From assembly GCA_026706395.1 (NCBI GenBank), contig JAPOYU010000165.1, positions 1-33,429 of the forward strand: 33,429 nt of DNA, read 5' to 3'. This document shows, in pieces, positions 6,686 through 14,690 of this stretch. Numbering within the stretch: the stretch's first letter is position 1; every line of letters begins with the position of its first letter. Below the pieces are notes generated by a model, which had not been told where the DNA came from, made no database searches, and saw only the letters and a list, made by a program, of their open reading frames with translations. The DNA comes from Chloroflexota bacterium (GTDB lineage Bacteria; Chloroflexota; Anaerolineae; Aggregatilineales; Phototrophicaceae). The translations under genes and the position numbers were made by a program.

Positions 6686-9031
6686 ATGCGCTTACTCATC
6701 CTGACAGCTGCCTGGGTTTTCGGAATAAGCGTCTCGCGAGCCCTTCCCGCCCTCGAAACTTTGCCATGGGTCATAGCATCTGCGATTGCGGCGGTTGCAG
6801 CCTTGGCGCTATCGCGGACAGCGCCGCGAAACTTGTGCGTCCTGCTGCTTTTTATCGCCGCCGGCGCGGCCCGACAATCGCTGGTCCCCCGCAGCAGCGA
6901 GGTCGCGGCCTTCAATGGCTACACGGGAACGATCACGGGCACGGTGTTCGCCGAGCCGATTATCCGCGATGATCGCATCCAGTTTCGTCTGGATGTTGAT
7001 TCAATTTTCGTCAACAACCGGACGGAACCGACAAGTGGCCTGGTCTTGGTGGAAGCCTACGGCAGCGTCCCCGCCGCCTATGGCGATCGCGTCCGCGCGA
7101 CCGGCGCGCTAGACCATCCGGGCGCGGGAGACAGCTTTTCTTACGCCGACTACCTGGGACGGCAAGGCGTCTTCACAATTATGCGGAACGCCGGCTTGGA
7201 AGTAATCGGCCCGGGTCACGGTCTTCCTTGGACGGCGGCGCTTCTTGAACTTAAGCATATCGTGCGCGGCATCATCGCAGACCTGCTGCCGGAACCTCAA
7301 GGCGGCCTGCTGACGGGCATTCTGCTCGGCGATGAGCGCGGTATCTCGCCCGAACTGGAAGAGGCCTTCGAGAGCGTCGGCGCGTCGCATGTCATCGCCA
7401 TCAGCGGCTTTAACATGGTCATAGTCAGCGCCATCGTACTGCGCGTGTTTTCCAGCGCGCTGGGCGACAGAAGCGCTGTCGCTACACTTCTCGCGGTCGC
7501 GGTCATAGCGTCCTACTCGCTTTTTGTCGGCGCCAGCCCGGGCATACTGCGGGCCGCCTTGATGAGCAGCCTGCTTGTAATTGGCAATCAACTGCGGCGC
7601 AGGACCTTCCTGCCGACATCGCTGGCTTTCGCCACACTTTTTCTCTCGATCATCGATCCGAACGTGCTGCTCGACATCGGCTTTCAGCTTAGCTTCTTCG
7701 CCGTTCTGGGGCTTGGCCTATTTGCCGATCCACTGTCCGAAAGGTTCCAGTCGCTTTTGGAAACGGTTCTTCCTCGTCGCTTCGCGGTACCGATCCACAG
7801 CTTTCTCAATGAGCCCTTTATCGTTTCCTTCGCGGCGCATATAGCGACTCTGCCACTTATCATTCTTTACTTCGGCCGCTTGTCATTATTGGCCTTGCCG
7901 GTGAACCTGCTCATCGTGCCGGTTCAGTCGGCGGTGCTGATTCTTGGCTTCCTCGCCGTTGCAGCCTACGTCTTTGTACCGGCCATCGGAACGCTGGTCT
8001 TCTGGGCCGATTTGGTGTTCCTGTCATGGACCATAGGGGTTGTGAGGGCGTTCGCGCGGTTGGAATTCGCCGAGGTCGTCGTTGATTTCGATGGTCGAAT
8101 CATACAAGTCTACTATTTGCTCTTGATAGGATATGCCATGGTTAACGCTGCGCGTCCGCCGCTCTGGACAAGACTACAAGCGTTCGCCCGCAGGAATGCA
8201 GTTGTCGCAAGCATCAGCGGTTGCGCGCTGATTGCGCTTGTTCTGATGTGGTCTATGAGGCTGAGCCGCCCCGATGGTCGGCTGCATGTCTGGTTTCTCG
8301 ATGTCGGGCATAGTAATGCAGTGCTCATGCAGACACCGGGCGGCGCGCAAGTGCTGATTGACGGCGGACGCTTTCGCTCGCGCCTGCTCACCGCCATCGG
8401 AGACCGCCTGCCCTTTTACGATCGCGAGATCGAGATCCTGGTCATCACGCATCCGGATGATTGGAATATCGCCGCGCTGAATGCCGTTCTGGAGCGTTAC
8501 GATGTCGGCGCCTGGATGTATCACGGACAGGTCAACCGCAGCGCGGTCTTTGCGGAGATCGAGGACCGGCTCAAGCGATCGGGCGCAAAGGCGGTGGAAC
8601 CACGCGCCGGCTACACGGTGGAGTTCGATGACGGCGCGCTGATAGAAGTGCTTCACCCGCCGGCCATGCCATCCATCGGCGATAAGCTCAGCGACAGTGT
8701 CCTGGTTATGCGTGTAACATACGGCGATGTGTCGTTCTTGGTCACGTCCGATCTCAGCGTTGCCGGGCAGCAGGAGATGCTGGCGCGCGGCATTTCGCCG
8801 GTCGCGGCTGTGATGCAGGTTCCGCAGCACGGCACCGAACGCGCAATTGACGACGAGTTCTTGGAGTTGGTGCAGCCGCAGGCCGTCGTGTTGCAAACGG
8901 ATATCGCAAATCGGCGCGGGGATCCCGATCCGGATACGCTGGCCAAACTGAATGGGCTGCCCCTATTCCACACTGATGAATTGGGAACGATCCATCTTCA
9001 GACGGATGGCAAGACCTTGCTGGTCAACTGA
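6686..9031 (+). CDS. comEC: ComEC/Rec2-type DNA uptake channel with degenerate metallo-beta-lactamase domain
   Basis: ComEC is the inner-membrane channel for single-stranded DNA during natural transformation. The 781-residue protein has N-terminal membrane helices and a soluble DUF4131-like region. The competence domain follows, with LLTGILLGDERGISPELEEAF, VIAISGFNMVIVSAIV and FVGASPGILRAALMSSLLV, and then further helices. A C-terminal metallo-beta-lactamase-like domain starts near residue 530 (WFLDVGHSNAVLMQTPGG, VLIDGG). The family's SHPHxDH metal motif is replaced by THPDDWN at 588-594, and the later HHGS is QHGT at 714-717, so metal-dependent nuclease activity is doubtful. There is no clear Shine-Dalgarno before the ATG. 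The gene stands alone between a terminator and a convergent operon. Confidence 0.93.
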   Translation: MRLLILTAAWVFGISVSRALPALETLPWVIASAIAAVAALALSRTAPRNLCVLLLFIAAGAARQSLVPRSSEVAAFNGYTGTITGTVFAEPIIRDDRIQFRLDVDSIFVNNRTEPTSGLVLVEAYGSVPAAYGDRVRATGALDHPGAGDSFSYADYLGRQGVFTIMRNAGLEVIGPGHGLPWTAALLELKHIVRGIIADLLPEPQGGLLTGILLGDERGISPELEEAFESVGASHVIAISGFNMVIVSAIVLRVFSSALGDRSAVATLLAVAVIASYSLFVGASPGILRAALMSSLLVIGNQLRRRTFLPTSLAFATLFLSIIDPNVLLDIGFQLSFFAVLGLGLFADPLSERFQSLLETVLPRRFAVPIHSFLNEPFIVSFAAHIATLPLIILYFGRLSLLALPVNLLIVPVQSAVLILGFLAVAAYVFVPAIGTLVFWADLVFLSWTIGVVRAFARLEFAEVVVDFDGRIIQVYYLLLIGYAMVNAARPPLWTRLQAFARRNAVVASISGCALIALVLMWSMRLSRPDGRLHVWFLDVGHSNAVLMQTPGGAQVLIDGGRFRSRLLTAIGDRLPFYDREIEILVITHPDDWNIAALNAVLERYDVGAWMYHGQVNRSAVFAEIEDRLKRSGAKAVEPRAGYTVEFDDGALIEVLHPPAMPSIGDKLSDSVLVMRVTYGDVSFLVTSDLSVAGQQEMLARGISPVAAVMQVPQHGTERAIDDEFLELVQPQAVVLQTDIANRRGDPDPDTLAKLNGLPLFHTDELGTIHLQTDGKTLLVN

Positions 9032-9053
9032 ATCTCCGTCGACCTCCGCAAGC

Positions 9054-9078
9054 GAAAAGAGGGAGCGGCGCCCCCTCT
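9054..9078 (-). terminator. Intrinsic terminator of the leftward dehydrogenase operon
   Basis: On the minus strand AGAGGG (9078-9073), a GC-rich nine-base loop and CCCTCT (9063-9058) form a hairpin that runs into TTTTCGC. It lies 30 bases past the stop of the 9108-10310 gene and 27 bases past the convergent comEC stop. There is no T-run in the plus direction. Confidence 0.6.
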
Positions 9079-9107
9079 CCCAAGCAGCTCGTGACGATGC
9101 CGTAGCT

Positions 9108-10310
9108 TTAGTAGCTGATATCGACATGCTTTCGCGATGCGGCGGACTCGAGAATGGCATCGCAGATAACGGCGTTGCGATAGCCATCGACGAAGGTGGC
9201 GCCATAGGGCGCAACATCGTTGTCATTGACGATGGCGTCGAAGAAGTGGTGGAATTCGTGCACGAAACTGTGCTCCCAACCGATTATATGGCCGTGGGGC
9301 CACCAGTTCTCCCAGTAGGGATGATGCGCTTCGGTGACGAGCACATTGTGAAAGCCCTGCGTTGTATCGGGGCTCTCGCCTTTCCAGAAGACGTTCAGCT
9401 CGTTCATGCGTTCCAGGTTGAAGTGGATGGAACCGTTCTCGGCATTGATCTCGAAAGAGTTGAAGTTCTTGCGGCCTTGAGCGAACCTGGTCGCCTCGAC
9501 CGTGCCTAATGCGCCGTTCTCAAAGTCCAGCAGGGCGACGAAGCCATCGTCGACATCGGATTTCACCATGCCGCCAGAGCCATCGGGGCGTTCGGTAATC
9601 CAGGTCTGCGCCAAGCCGGATACGGCTTTAGGTTCGCCGACGAGGAAACGCGCCAAATCAATGATGTGGGCGCCGAGATCGCCCAGCGCGCCGCTGCCGG
9701 CTATATCTTTTTGGAAGCGCCAACTGGTTTCCGCCGCGCGATCCATACCCCACTCCTGCAGGTAAACCGCGCGCCAGTGATAGATTTGCCCCAGCTTGCC
9801 GCTATCGACCAGCTTCTTCGCCTGCTGGACAGCGGGGACGAAGCGGTAGTTGAATGCGACCATGTGTTTGACGCCAGCGCTCTCGACGGCGTCCAGCATC
9901 GACTTGGCTTCCGCGGCGGTACGCGCCAGCGGCTTCTCGCAGAAGACATGCTTGCCCGCCTGGGCGGCGGCGATGCAAGGCTCGGCATGGGCGTCGTTGG
10001 GACCGCCGTTGTCAAGCACATCGACCGCGTCATTGGCGAGCATATCGCGCCAGTCCGTGTAGGCGTTTTCGTAACCATAGCGTTTTGCGGCATCGTTCAC
10101 CGCGTCAGCATTACGGCCGGCGATGCCCACCAGACGCGGAATCGCCACGGGCGGGTACATCATGTAGGGGATCTTTCTGAAGGCATTGGTGTGCGCCTTG
10201 CCCATGAAGGCATAACCGACCATTCCGATACCGATCTCGGGCGCATCGGCAGCGCTGCCGCTCGCGGCCATACTGGTGAATGAGCTGCTCACTTGTTTCT
10301 CGTCAGCCAT
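9108..10310 (-). CDS. Gfo/Idh/MocA family NAD(P)-dependent oxidoreductase
   Basis: A 400-residue dehydrogenase of the family that includes inositol 2-dehydrogenase and glucose-fructose oxidoreductase. A Rossmann start GIGMVGYAFMGKAHTNAF lies at about 27-44, after a 25-residue polar leader. It is followed by the CEKPLA motif (124-129), whose lysine is catalytic in the family, and by SGALGDLGAHIIDLARFL, which carries the histidine and aspartate of the active site. FNSFEINAENGSIHFNLERMN is typical of the C-terminal sheet. AGGAG stands seven bases before the ATG. It is the second gene of a leftward pair after the TIM-barrel isomerase, a common pairing in breakdown of sugars, inositols or their acids. 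The substrate cannot be read from the sequence. Confidence 0.9.
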   Translation of the reverse strand: MADEKQVSSSFTSMAASGSAADAPEIGIGMVGYAFMGKAHTNAFRKIPYMMYPPVAIPRLVGIAGRNADAVNDAAKRYGYENAYTDWRDMLANDAVDVLDNGGPNDAHAEPCIAAAQAGKHVFCEKPLARTAAEAKSMLDAVESAGVKHMVAFNYRFVPAVQQAKKLVDSGKLGQIYHWRAVYLQEWGMDRAAETSWRFQKDIAGSGALGDLGAHIIDLARFLVGEPKAVSGLAQTWITERPDGSGGMVKSDVDDGFVALLDFENGALGTVEATRFAQGRKNFNSFEINAENGSIHFNLERMNELNVFWKGESPDTTQGFHNVLVTEAHHPYWENWWPHGHIIGWEHSFVHEFHHFFDAIVNDNDVAPYGATFVDGYRNAVICDAILESAASRKHVDISY

Positions 10311-10343
10311 TTTTCATCTCCTGAATCTGTAAGTTAGCCAGGC

Positions 10344-10363
10344 GGGCGAGCCAAGGCTCGCCC
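10344..10363. repeat. REP-like palindrome, unit 1
   Basis: GGGCGAGCC and GGCTCGCCC form a perfect 9-bp inverted repeat separated by AA, followed by CCTACAAC. It lies in the 96-base gap between the isomerase and dehydrogenase genes. A similar unit, also followed by a C-rich CTAC flank, occurs near 25.9 kb, which suggests a dispersed palindromic repeat. Confidence 0.6.
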
Positions 10364-10406
10364 CTACAACCGTCCATGTTTGTTGCGGACGATACAAGTA
10401 TCGCCT

Positions 10407-11408
10407 CTATTCGTCAGCGAAGGCGGCGTCGAAGGCGACGGCGGATGAGGGGAAATCGCTAGCCTTCACCCATTCAGCCGCTTCAGTCGCGCCGAACTCG
10501 CGATCCATTCCGCTATCTTCCCATTCAACAGAAAGCGGTCCCTGGTAGCCGGCGCGGTTCAAAGCGCGGATCATCGCGTCAATGTCCAGATCGCCATGAC
10601 CGGGCGAGACGAAGTCCCAGCCGCGGCGGGCATCGCCAAAGTTGAGGTGGGAGCCGAGGATGCTGCTGACATTATCCAGCGTCACTTTGGAATCTTTGAT
10701 GTGAACGTGGAAGATTCGGTCGGCGAAACGGTCGATGAATTTGACCGGATCGAAAAGCTGATGGATGAAGTGGCTTGGATCGAAGTTGAAGCCGAAAGCG
10801 GGGTGCTGATCAAGCGCTTCGAGCGTCTTTTCGGCGGTATAGATATCGTAGGCGATCTCGCCGGGATGCGCCTCAAGAGCGAACTTAACACCTTCGGCGG
10901 CGTAGGCGTCGAGCACGGGTGTCCAGAGCGCGGCGAAATCGGCGTAGCCGGCGTCAATCATCTCGTCAGATGTGGGCGGGAAGCGATAGATGAGATGCCA
11001 GACCGTGCTGCCGGTGAAGCCGTTCACCACGTCGACTCCGAAGGCCTTGGCGGCTTTGGCAGTGTCGATCATCTCTTGCGCGCAGCGTTGGCGCACACCA
11101 TCGGGGTCACCATCGCCCCAGAGACGATCGGGCAAGATAGCGCGATGCCGCTCGTCGATCAAGGCGTCGGCGACGCATTGGCCGACGAGATGGTTGCTGA
11201 TGGAGAAATATTGCAAGCCATGCTGCGCGAGAACGTCTTTGCGCGACTGGATGTAGGCGTCGCTTTCGAGCGCCTTGTCCACCTCGAAATGATCGCCCCA
11301 ACAGGCCAGCTCCAAGCCGTCGTAGCCGAAGCTGGCCGCCTTCTCGGCGATGGTTTCAAAGGGCAAGTCAGCCCACTGTCCTGTGAATAGAGTTACCGGT
11401 CTCGGCAT
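10407..11408 (-). CDS. Sugar phosphate isomerase/epimerase (xylose isomerase-like TIM barrel)
   Basis: A 333-residue TIM-barrel protein of the AP-endonuclease-2/xylose isomerase-like family (PF01261 type). It begins [19 protein letters not shown] and continues [17 protein letters not shown]. Probable metal ligands are the glutamate in [14 protein letters not shown], the Asp-His pair in [13 protein letters not shown], the histidines of [11 protein letters not shown], and the glutamate in [13 protein letters not shown]. Such proteins isomerise or epimerise sugars or keto-sugars and often sit beside Gfo/Idh/MocA dehydrogenases, as here. AAAGGA stands eight bases before the ATG. It is the first gene of the leftward operon and faces the rightward amidohydrolase/ABC operon across 810 bases. 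The substrate is not identifiable. Confidence 0.9.
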   Translation of the reverse strand: MPRPVTLFTGQWADLPFETIAEKAASFGYDGLELACWGDHFEVDKALESDAYIQSRKDVLAQHGLQYFSISNHLVGQCVADALIDERHRAILPDRLWGDGDPDGVRQRCAQEMIDTAKAAKAFGVDVVNGFTGSTVWHLIYRFPPTSDEMIDAGYADFAALWTPVLDAYAAEGVKFALEAHPGEIAYDIYTAEKTLEALDQHPAFGFNFDPSHFIHQLFDPVKFIDRFADRIFHVHIKDSKVTLDNVSSILGSHLNFGDARRGWDFVSPGHGDLDIDAMIRALNRAGYQGPLSVEWEDSGMDREFGATEAAEWVKASDFPSSAVAFDAAFADE

Positions 11409-11457
11409 AAGTCGTGTCCTTTCAAACGTGAATCATCTGTTTAGCTCAACGGACACA

Positions 11458-11486
11458 AGTATAGCGAGCAATCGGGCGTCGTCCAA
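11458..11486 (-). promoter_or_regulatory. Putative promoter of the leftward isomerase-dehydrogenase operon
   Basis: On the minus strand TTGGAC (11486-11481) and TATACT (11463-11458) are separated by 17 bases. They lie about 50 bases upstream of the isomerase ATG. The -10 is close to consensus and the -35 is partial. Confidence 0.45.
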
Positions 11487-11592
11487 TAGCGCCGACAGGA
11501 GTAGGCCGTCACCGGGCTCGACACTCAATGGCAAGGGGGATGAACGCCCCGGCAACAGAGCCACTGGCGGCCACTACAACCCCATCCCCCAG

Positions 11593-11620
11593 CCCCTTCC
11601 CCAATGAATTAGGGAAGGGG
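11593..11620. repeat. GC-rich hairpin, probable dispersed intergenic repeat
   Basis: CCCCTTCCC (11593-11601) and GGGAAGGGG (11612-11620) form a perfect 9-bp stem around a 10-base loop, preceded by a run of CCCCATCCCCCAG. Hairpins of this composition are common between genes in related genomes. It has no T-run and is not a good terminator. Confidence 0.5.
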
Positions 11621-11820
11621 AGCTAAATGCGCGCGAACACGCAGATTAGGTCAGAGAAACGCCACGCTGACAAGACTTTACAGAAGTAATTGGGCACAGA
11701 TTGAGCGCCAGACAGCTAATACCAATCAAGCCTTAGAGACGGGGGAAAGGCAAGCCGGAAGTGTTTCGCGAATGTTTGCCGTCAGCATGGCAAGTCCAGG
11801 TCATGCAGTGGAGAATAGGA

Positions 11821-11900
11821 CGGAAAATTACGGATAATTACGGTTGGGACCGTTGAGAACGGTGAATTTTCCGGTCTCTATCGATACAGTATTGATACAG
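11821..11900. promoter_or_regulatory. Nested dyads and helically phased repeats, possible operator or structured RNA
   Basis: An outer inverted repeat CGGAAAATT (11821-11829) / AATTTTCCG (11865-11873) encloses two copies of AATTACGG ten bases apart (11826, 11836) and a dyad ACCGTT-GAG-AACGGT (11849-11863). Immediately after comes an 11-base tandem repeat, TATCGATACAG then TATTGATACAG (11879-11900). Spacing of 10 and 11 bases suits protein binding on one DNA face. The function is not known. Confidence 0.45.
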
Positions 11901-12012
11901 CGGCGGTTTAGGGGCTGAAATCCGGGAAAATGGCGACAATTGTTGGAATTCGGGTGAGGCAGGGCATGTTTTCGGATAAGATACAGGGCTGGCGATGATG
12001 AAAAAATTTTTT

Positions 12013-12039
12013 TGGCCATCTGGCCAGATGGCCATCTGG
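12013..12039. repeat. Perfect 20-bp palindrome after an A/T tract
   Basis: A/T tract AAAAAATTTTTTT (12001-12013) is followed at 12014-12033 by a fully self-complementary 20-mer made of GGCCATCTGG and CCAGATGGCC. TGGCCATCTGG occurs twice, at 12013 and 12029, so the site is both palindromic and a 16-base-period direct repeat. It lies about 180 bases before the amidohydrolase start. Confidence 0.7.
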
Positions 12040-12140
12040 AGTCGGGCGCGTTTCGAGATTTGGTTTCGGGTGAGAGAGCATGGAGTCATGATAGCATAGA
12101 ATCGTCCGCTATAGGTGAACAAATGTTCAGGCATTAAAAA

Positions 12141-12170
12141 TTGGGCGCTTGTTGGTCCCTGCGTTATTAT
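12141..12170 (+). promoter_or_regulatory. Putative promoter of the amidohydrolase/ABC operon
   Basis: TTGGGC (12141-12146) and TATTAT (12165-12170) are separated by 18 bases and lie about 50 bases upstream of the amidohydrolase ATG. Partial match to a sigma70 consensus, judged by eye. Confidence 0.35.
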
Positions 12171-12218
12171 GGTTGACTTGAGGCGGATGCAATTTGCGAA
12201 TAGAAGAGGAGAACGCTT

Positions 12219-13172
12219 ATGTACAACGGACTGGAGATAATCGACTTTCATGTGCATTTTCCGACGCAGAGCGGGTCGTTCATCGAAGGGGGACCCAATC
12301 CCAGGCAGCAGTATGTTGAACGCGTGGGCGAAAAGAGAGCCAAGATCGCCCGGGAACTCGCCATGAGTTACAACCGTCAATGGCGGGCCACCTGGGGGTT
12401 TGAGCCGCCGGAGCGGAATACTTTCAGCGATGAGGAACAAGCCGATCGCTGGGCGGCGGAGGTCGAGCGATATGGATTGCGCGCTGTTGGTTTCGTCACG
12501 GGCGGCGGCAATAGGAATCTGGCCAAGATTATTCGGCGGCATCCTGACATCTTTGTCGGCTTCGCACACAATTACCTGTTTGCGGAAGGGGCGGCGGAGG
12601 AGTTGAAGCGCGCTGTTGAAGAGGACGGGATGAAGGGTTACAAGCTGCTGGCGCCGGCGCTGGACCGGCCGGTCGAGGACGAAGCGGGCTATCCAGTTTG
12701 GGAGATGTGCGCCGAGCTGGATATCCCCGTGCTGATTCACTTCGGCATCCTGGGCAGCGGCGGTGGGGTCGCCTGGCACGAGAACATCAACCCGCTTAAG
12801 CTGCACAATGTCGCCAAGGACTTCCCGGATGTCACGTTCGTGGTGCCGCATTTCGGCTGCGCCTGGATACGCGAGACGCTGCAGCTTTGCTGGGCCTGCG
12901 GCAATGTCTGCATTGATACCTCGGGCTCGAACCAATGGGTGAAGTGGGTTGATGGCGAGTGGGATACGAAGAAGCTCTTCCGGAAATATATGGAGACGAT
13001 CGGTCCCGAGCGCATCATCTTCGGTACGGATTCGAGTTATTTCCCGCGTGGTCTCGCCGAGCCGTATCTGGCGCAACAGATTCGCGATGTGCGAGAGCTG
13101 AATTACCGTGAGGAAGATATACAATTGATCTTCGCAGGCAACGCGGCGCGGCTGTTCAAAATCGCCTTGTAG
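12219..13172 (+). CDS. Amidohydrolase family 2 metal-dependent hydrolase/decarboxylase
   Basis: A 317-residue TIM-barrel hydrolase of the amidohydrolase-2 group (PF04909 type). The metal motif HxH is DFHVHFP at residues 9-15. Further conserved elements are VLIHFGI and FVVPHFGCAW with likely metal or active-site histidines, and IIFGTDSSYFPRG with the catalytic aspartate. The end NAARLFKI matches the family's usual GNAxRLF ending. Members hydrolyse lactones or amides, or decarboxylate aromatic acids. AGAGGAG stands about six bases before the ATG. It is the first gene of the rightward operon and is followed by a sugar-type ABC importer, which suggests that it acts on an imported compound or an early product of it. 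A 456-codon minus-strand frame over this gene is a shadow. Confidence 0.88.
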   Translation: MYNGLEIIDFHVHFPTQSGSFIEGGPNPRQQYVERVGEKRAKIARELAMSYNRQWRATWGFEPPERNTFSDEEQADRWAAEVERYGLRAVGFVTGGGNRNLAKIIRRHPDIFVGFAHNYLFAEGAAEELKRAVEEDGMKGYKLLAPALDRPVEDEAGYPVWEMCAELDIPVLIHFGILGSGGGVAWHENINPLKLHNVAKDFPDVTFVVPHFGCAWIRETLQLCWACGNVCIDTSGSNQWVKWVDGEWDTKKLFRKYMETIGPERIIFGTDSSYFPRGLAEPYLAQQIRDVRELNYREEDIQLIFAGNAARLFKIAL

Positions 13173-13210
13173 GTTTTCGACAATAAAGGCGGTGGGATTC
13201 TGTGACAATG

Positions 13211-13243
13211 TTTGCCAGTCTCGGCAAAATAGGTTAGGCTAAC
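13211..13243 (+). promoter_or_regulatory. Two small dyads ahead of the ABC substrate-binding gene
   Basis: TTTGCC-AGTCTC-GGCAAA (13211-13228) is a perfect 6-bp hairpin. GTTAG-G-CTAAC (13233-13243) is a perfect 5-bp dyad just after it. Both lie in the 111-base gap between the amidohydrolase and the substrate-binding protein gene. They could be an operator or a weak processing or attenuation structure. No T-run follows. Confidence 0.35.
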
Positions 13244-13283
13244 TTTGTCCGCAGAGCATCTGAAGATTCATAAGGAGATGAAA

Positions 13284-14588
13284 ATGCTTCGTTCACGGCT
13301 TCTTGCAATCCTAGCAGTTCTTATCATCTTGCTGTCGCTCGGCGCTGTCGCTGTGGCACAGGATGACATGGTAGAGATCGAATACTGGCAATATAACTTC
13401 GGCGCCCGCGTCGCTGCGATGGACATACTCATCGGACTATTCGAAGTGGCGAACCCGGGCATCAAGGTCGTACATAACAGCGACATTCCCTACGCCAATT
13501 TCCGCGATGAACTGGCCGCCTCCGCGCCGGCTGGCGTTGGGCCGGATGTGGTGACGCTTTTCTATGGCTGGATTCCCGCGTTTGTCGATGCCGGCTACCT
13601 GGTGCCGTTGCCGGAAGATCCGTTCAGCGAAGAGTTCGTCCTGGAGACATTCTCGCCGATGGTGGCGAATTCCAAGTTCGAAGGCAGCTATTGGGCGATA
13701 CCGACAGCGGTTCGTTCGCTGGCGCTGTTCTGGAACAAGGATATCTTCGCCGATGCCGGATTGGATCCGGAGACGCCGCCGGCCACTTTGGATGAATTGG
13801 TTGAAATGGCGATCGCGACGACGAAATACGACGGCGACGAGAGCGATATTTACAACATCGTTCAACAGGGCCATGCCCCGGCGCTTGCCGCGCAGGATCA
13901 TCACTGGTTCCGCGAGGTCCTGATCCGTCAGTACGGCGGCGCTCCCTACAGCGATGACGGGCGCACGGTGACGTACAACAGCGAAGAAGGCTGCGCGGCG
14001 TTCAGTTGGCTGGCGGCGTTCGAGACCGAGCATGTCACCGGGAGCAACGACATTCTGGATGGCGCGACCAACGCCTTCGTCAACGGCGAGACGGCATTGC
14101 ATGTCGATGGCTCCTTCCGCGTGGGCACGATCGCCAGGAACAATCCGGATCTTAACTACGGCGTGACCGAGCTGCCGGTTGGTCCCAACGGGGAACAGCA
14201 CACATTCGGCTCGTATTGGACGCATGGCATCACGCGGCGCGCCAATGACGATCCGGCGCGTTTGGAAGCGGCGGTCAAGTTCTTGCAGTTCATCACTTCT
14301 CCGCCAGCGGGAACGCTTTGGGTGAATATGGTGGGCGAGTTGCCGGCTCAAGCCACAGCGGCAGCGGACGCCGATATTATTGCCGATCCGATCCTGGGCG
14401 CATTTTCGGCGGGACTGGCTTATTCGCACGCGACCTTCTTCGTCGACGAGAGCGCGCAGCGGCAGGTCTTGATTGACGCCTTCGACAACATTCGTCTGGG
14501 CGGCATGGACCCCTGCGACGCGCTCGATGAAGCGGCGGCGGCGGAACAAGAGTTGATCGACGCTTTCTGGGCCGACCGTGGCATGTAG
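13284..14588 (+). CDS. ABC transporter extracellular substrate-binding protein (carbohydrate type, family 1)
   Basis: A 434-residue secreted binding protein. Residues 1-25 are a signal peptide (LLAILAVLIILLSLGAVAVA, cut before QDD) with no lipobox cysteine. The mature part shows the sugar-binding family pattern: VEIEYWQYNFG, LFEVANPGIKVVHNSD, GPDVVTLFYGWIPAFVDAGYL, YWAIPTAVRSLALFWNKDIF and NGETALHVDGSFRVG. The start at 13284 is chosen because AAGGAG ends six bases before it; the ATG at 13278 touches the Shine-Dalgarno, and a TTG frame from 13245 adds only polar residues. It feeds the two permeases downstream. The ligand is unknown: the fold binds sugars, sugar acids and polyols, and the nearby lyase leaves an amino-acid conjugate open. 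Confidence 0.92.
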   Translation: MLRSRLLAILAVLIILLSLGAVAVAQDDMVEIEYWQYNFGARVAAMDILIGLFEVANPGIKVVHNSDIPYANFRDELAASAPAGVGPDVVTLFYGWIPAFVDAGYLVPLPEDPFSEEFVLETFSPMVANSKFEGSYWAIPTAVRSLALFWNKDIFADAGLDPETPPATLDELVEMAIATTKYDGDESDIYNIVQQGHAPALAAQDHHWFREVLIRQYGGAPYSDDGRTVTYNSEEGCAAFSWLAAFETEHVTGSNDILDGATNAFVNGETALHVDGSFRVGTIARNNPDLNYGVTELPVGPNGEQHTFGSYWTHGITRRANDDPARLEAAVKFLQFITSPPAGTLWVNMVGELPAQATAAADADIIADPILGAFSAGLAYSHATFFVDESAQRQVLIDAFDNIRLGGMDPCDALDEAAAAEQELIDAFWADRGM

Positions 14589-14650
14589 CCTCTGACCGTC
14601 AGGGGTATTCTCAACTACGTCAGGTGATTTGTCCGTCGCCTGGCGTAGTT
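14589..14650 (+). promoter_or_regulatory. Intercistronic hairpin pair between binding-protein and permease genes
   Basis: Right after the binding-protein stop, CCTCTG-ACCGT-CAGGGG (14589-14605) can fold. It is followed by AACTACGTCAGG (14613-14624) and CCTGGCGTAGTT (14639-14650), a 12-bp stem with one G-U pair and a 14-base loop. The last bases run into CTTCATT. Stems in this place often protect the upstream mRNA or partly terminate, giving more binding protein than permease. The structure is seen; the role is inferred. Confidence 0.6.
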
Positions 14651-14690
14651 CTTCATTGCCAAGCTCCAAATCGGTATCCTGGCGAAAGAC

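Larger units (their letters stand above)
11409..12218. other. 810-base divergent intergenic region without a convincing gene
   Basis: It lies between the leftward isomerase operon and the rightward amidohydrolase/ABC operon. The open frames that cross it have no family features, including a long minus-strand one that runs antisense through the amidohydrolase. The region holds a candidate promoter at each end, a CCCCTTCCC/GGGAAGGGG hairpin, a nested block of dyads and short repeats at 11821-11900, and an AT-tract followed by a long palindrome at 12001-12039. No tRNA or known riboswitch pattern was recognised. Confidence 0.6.

Noticed and set aside
10596..11390. 264-codon open frame on the plus strand
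   Set aside because: Antisense to the TIM-barrel isomerase, whose metal-ligand motifs are clear.
11409..12218. tRNA, T-box or CRISPR in the large divergent gap
   Set aside because: No cloverleaf, no T-box consensus and no regularly spaced repeats with variable spacers were seen.
11838..13208. 456-codon open frame on the minus strand
   Set aside because: It lies antisense to the amidohydrolase, which has HxH and GTD motifs and a good ribosome site. The minus-strand translation has no family features and is a GC-driven shadow.
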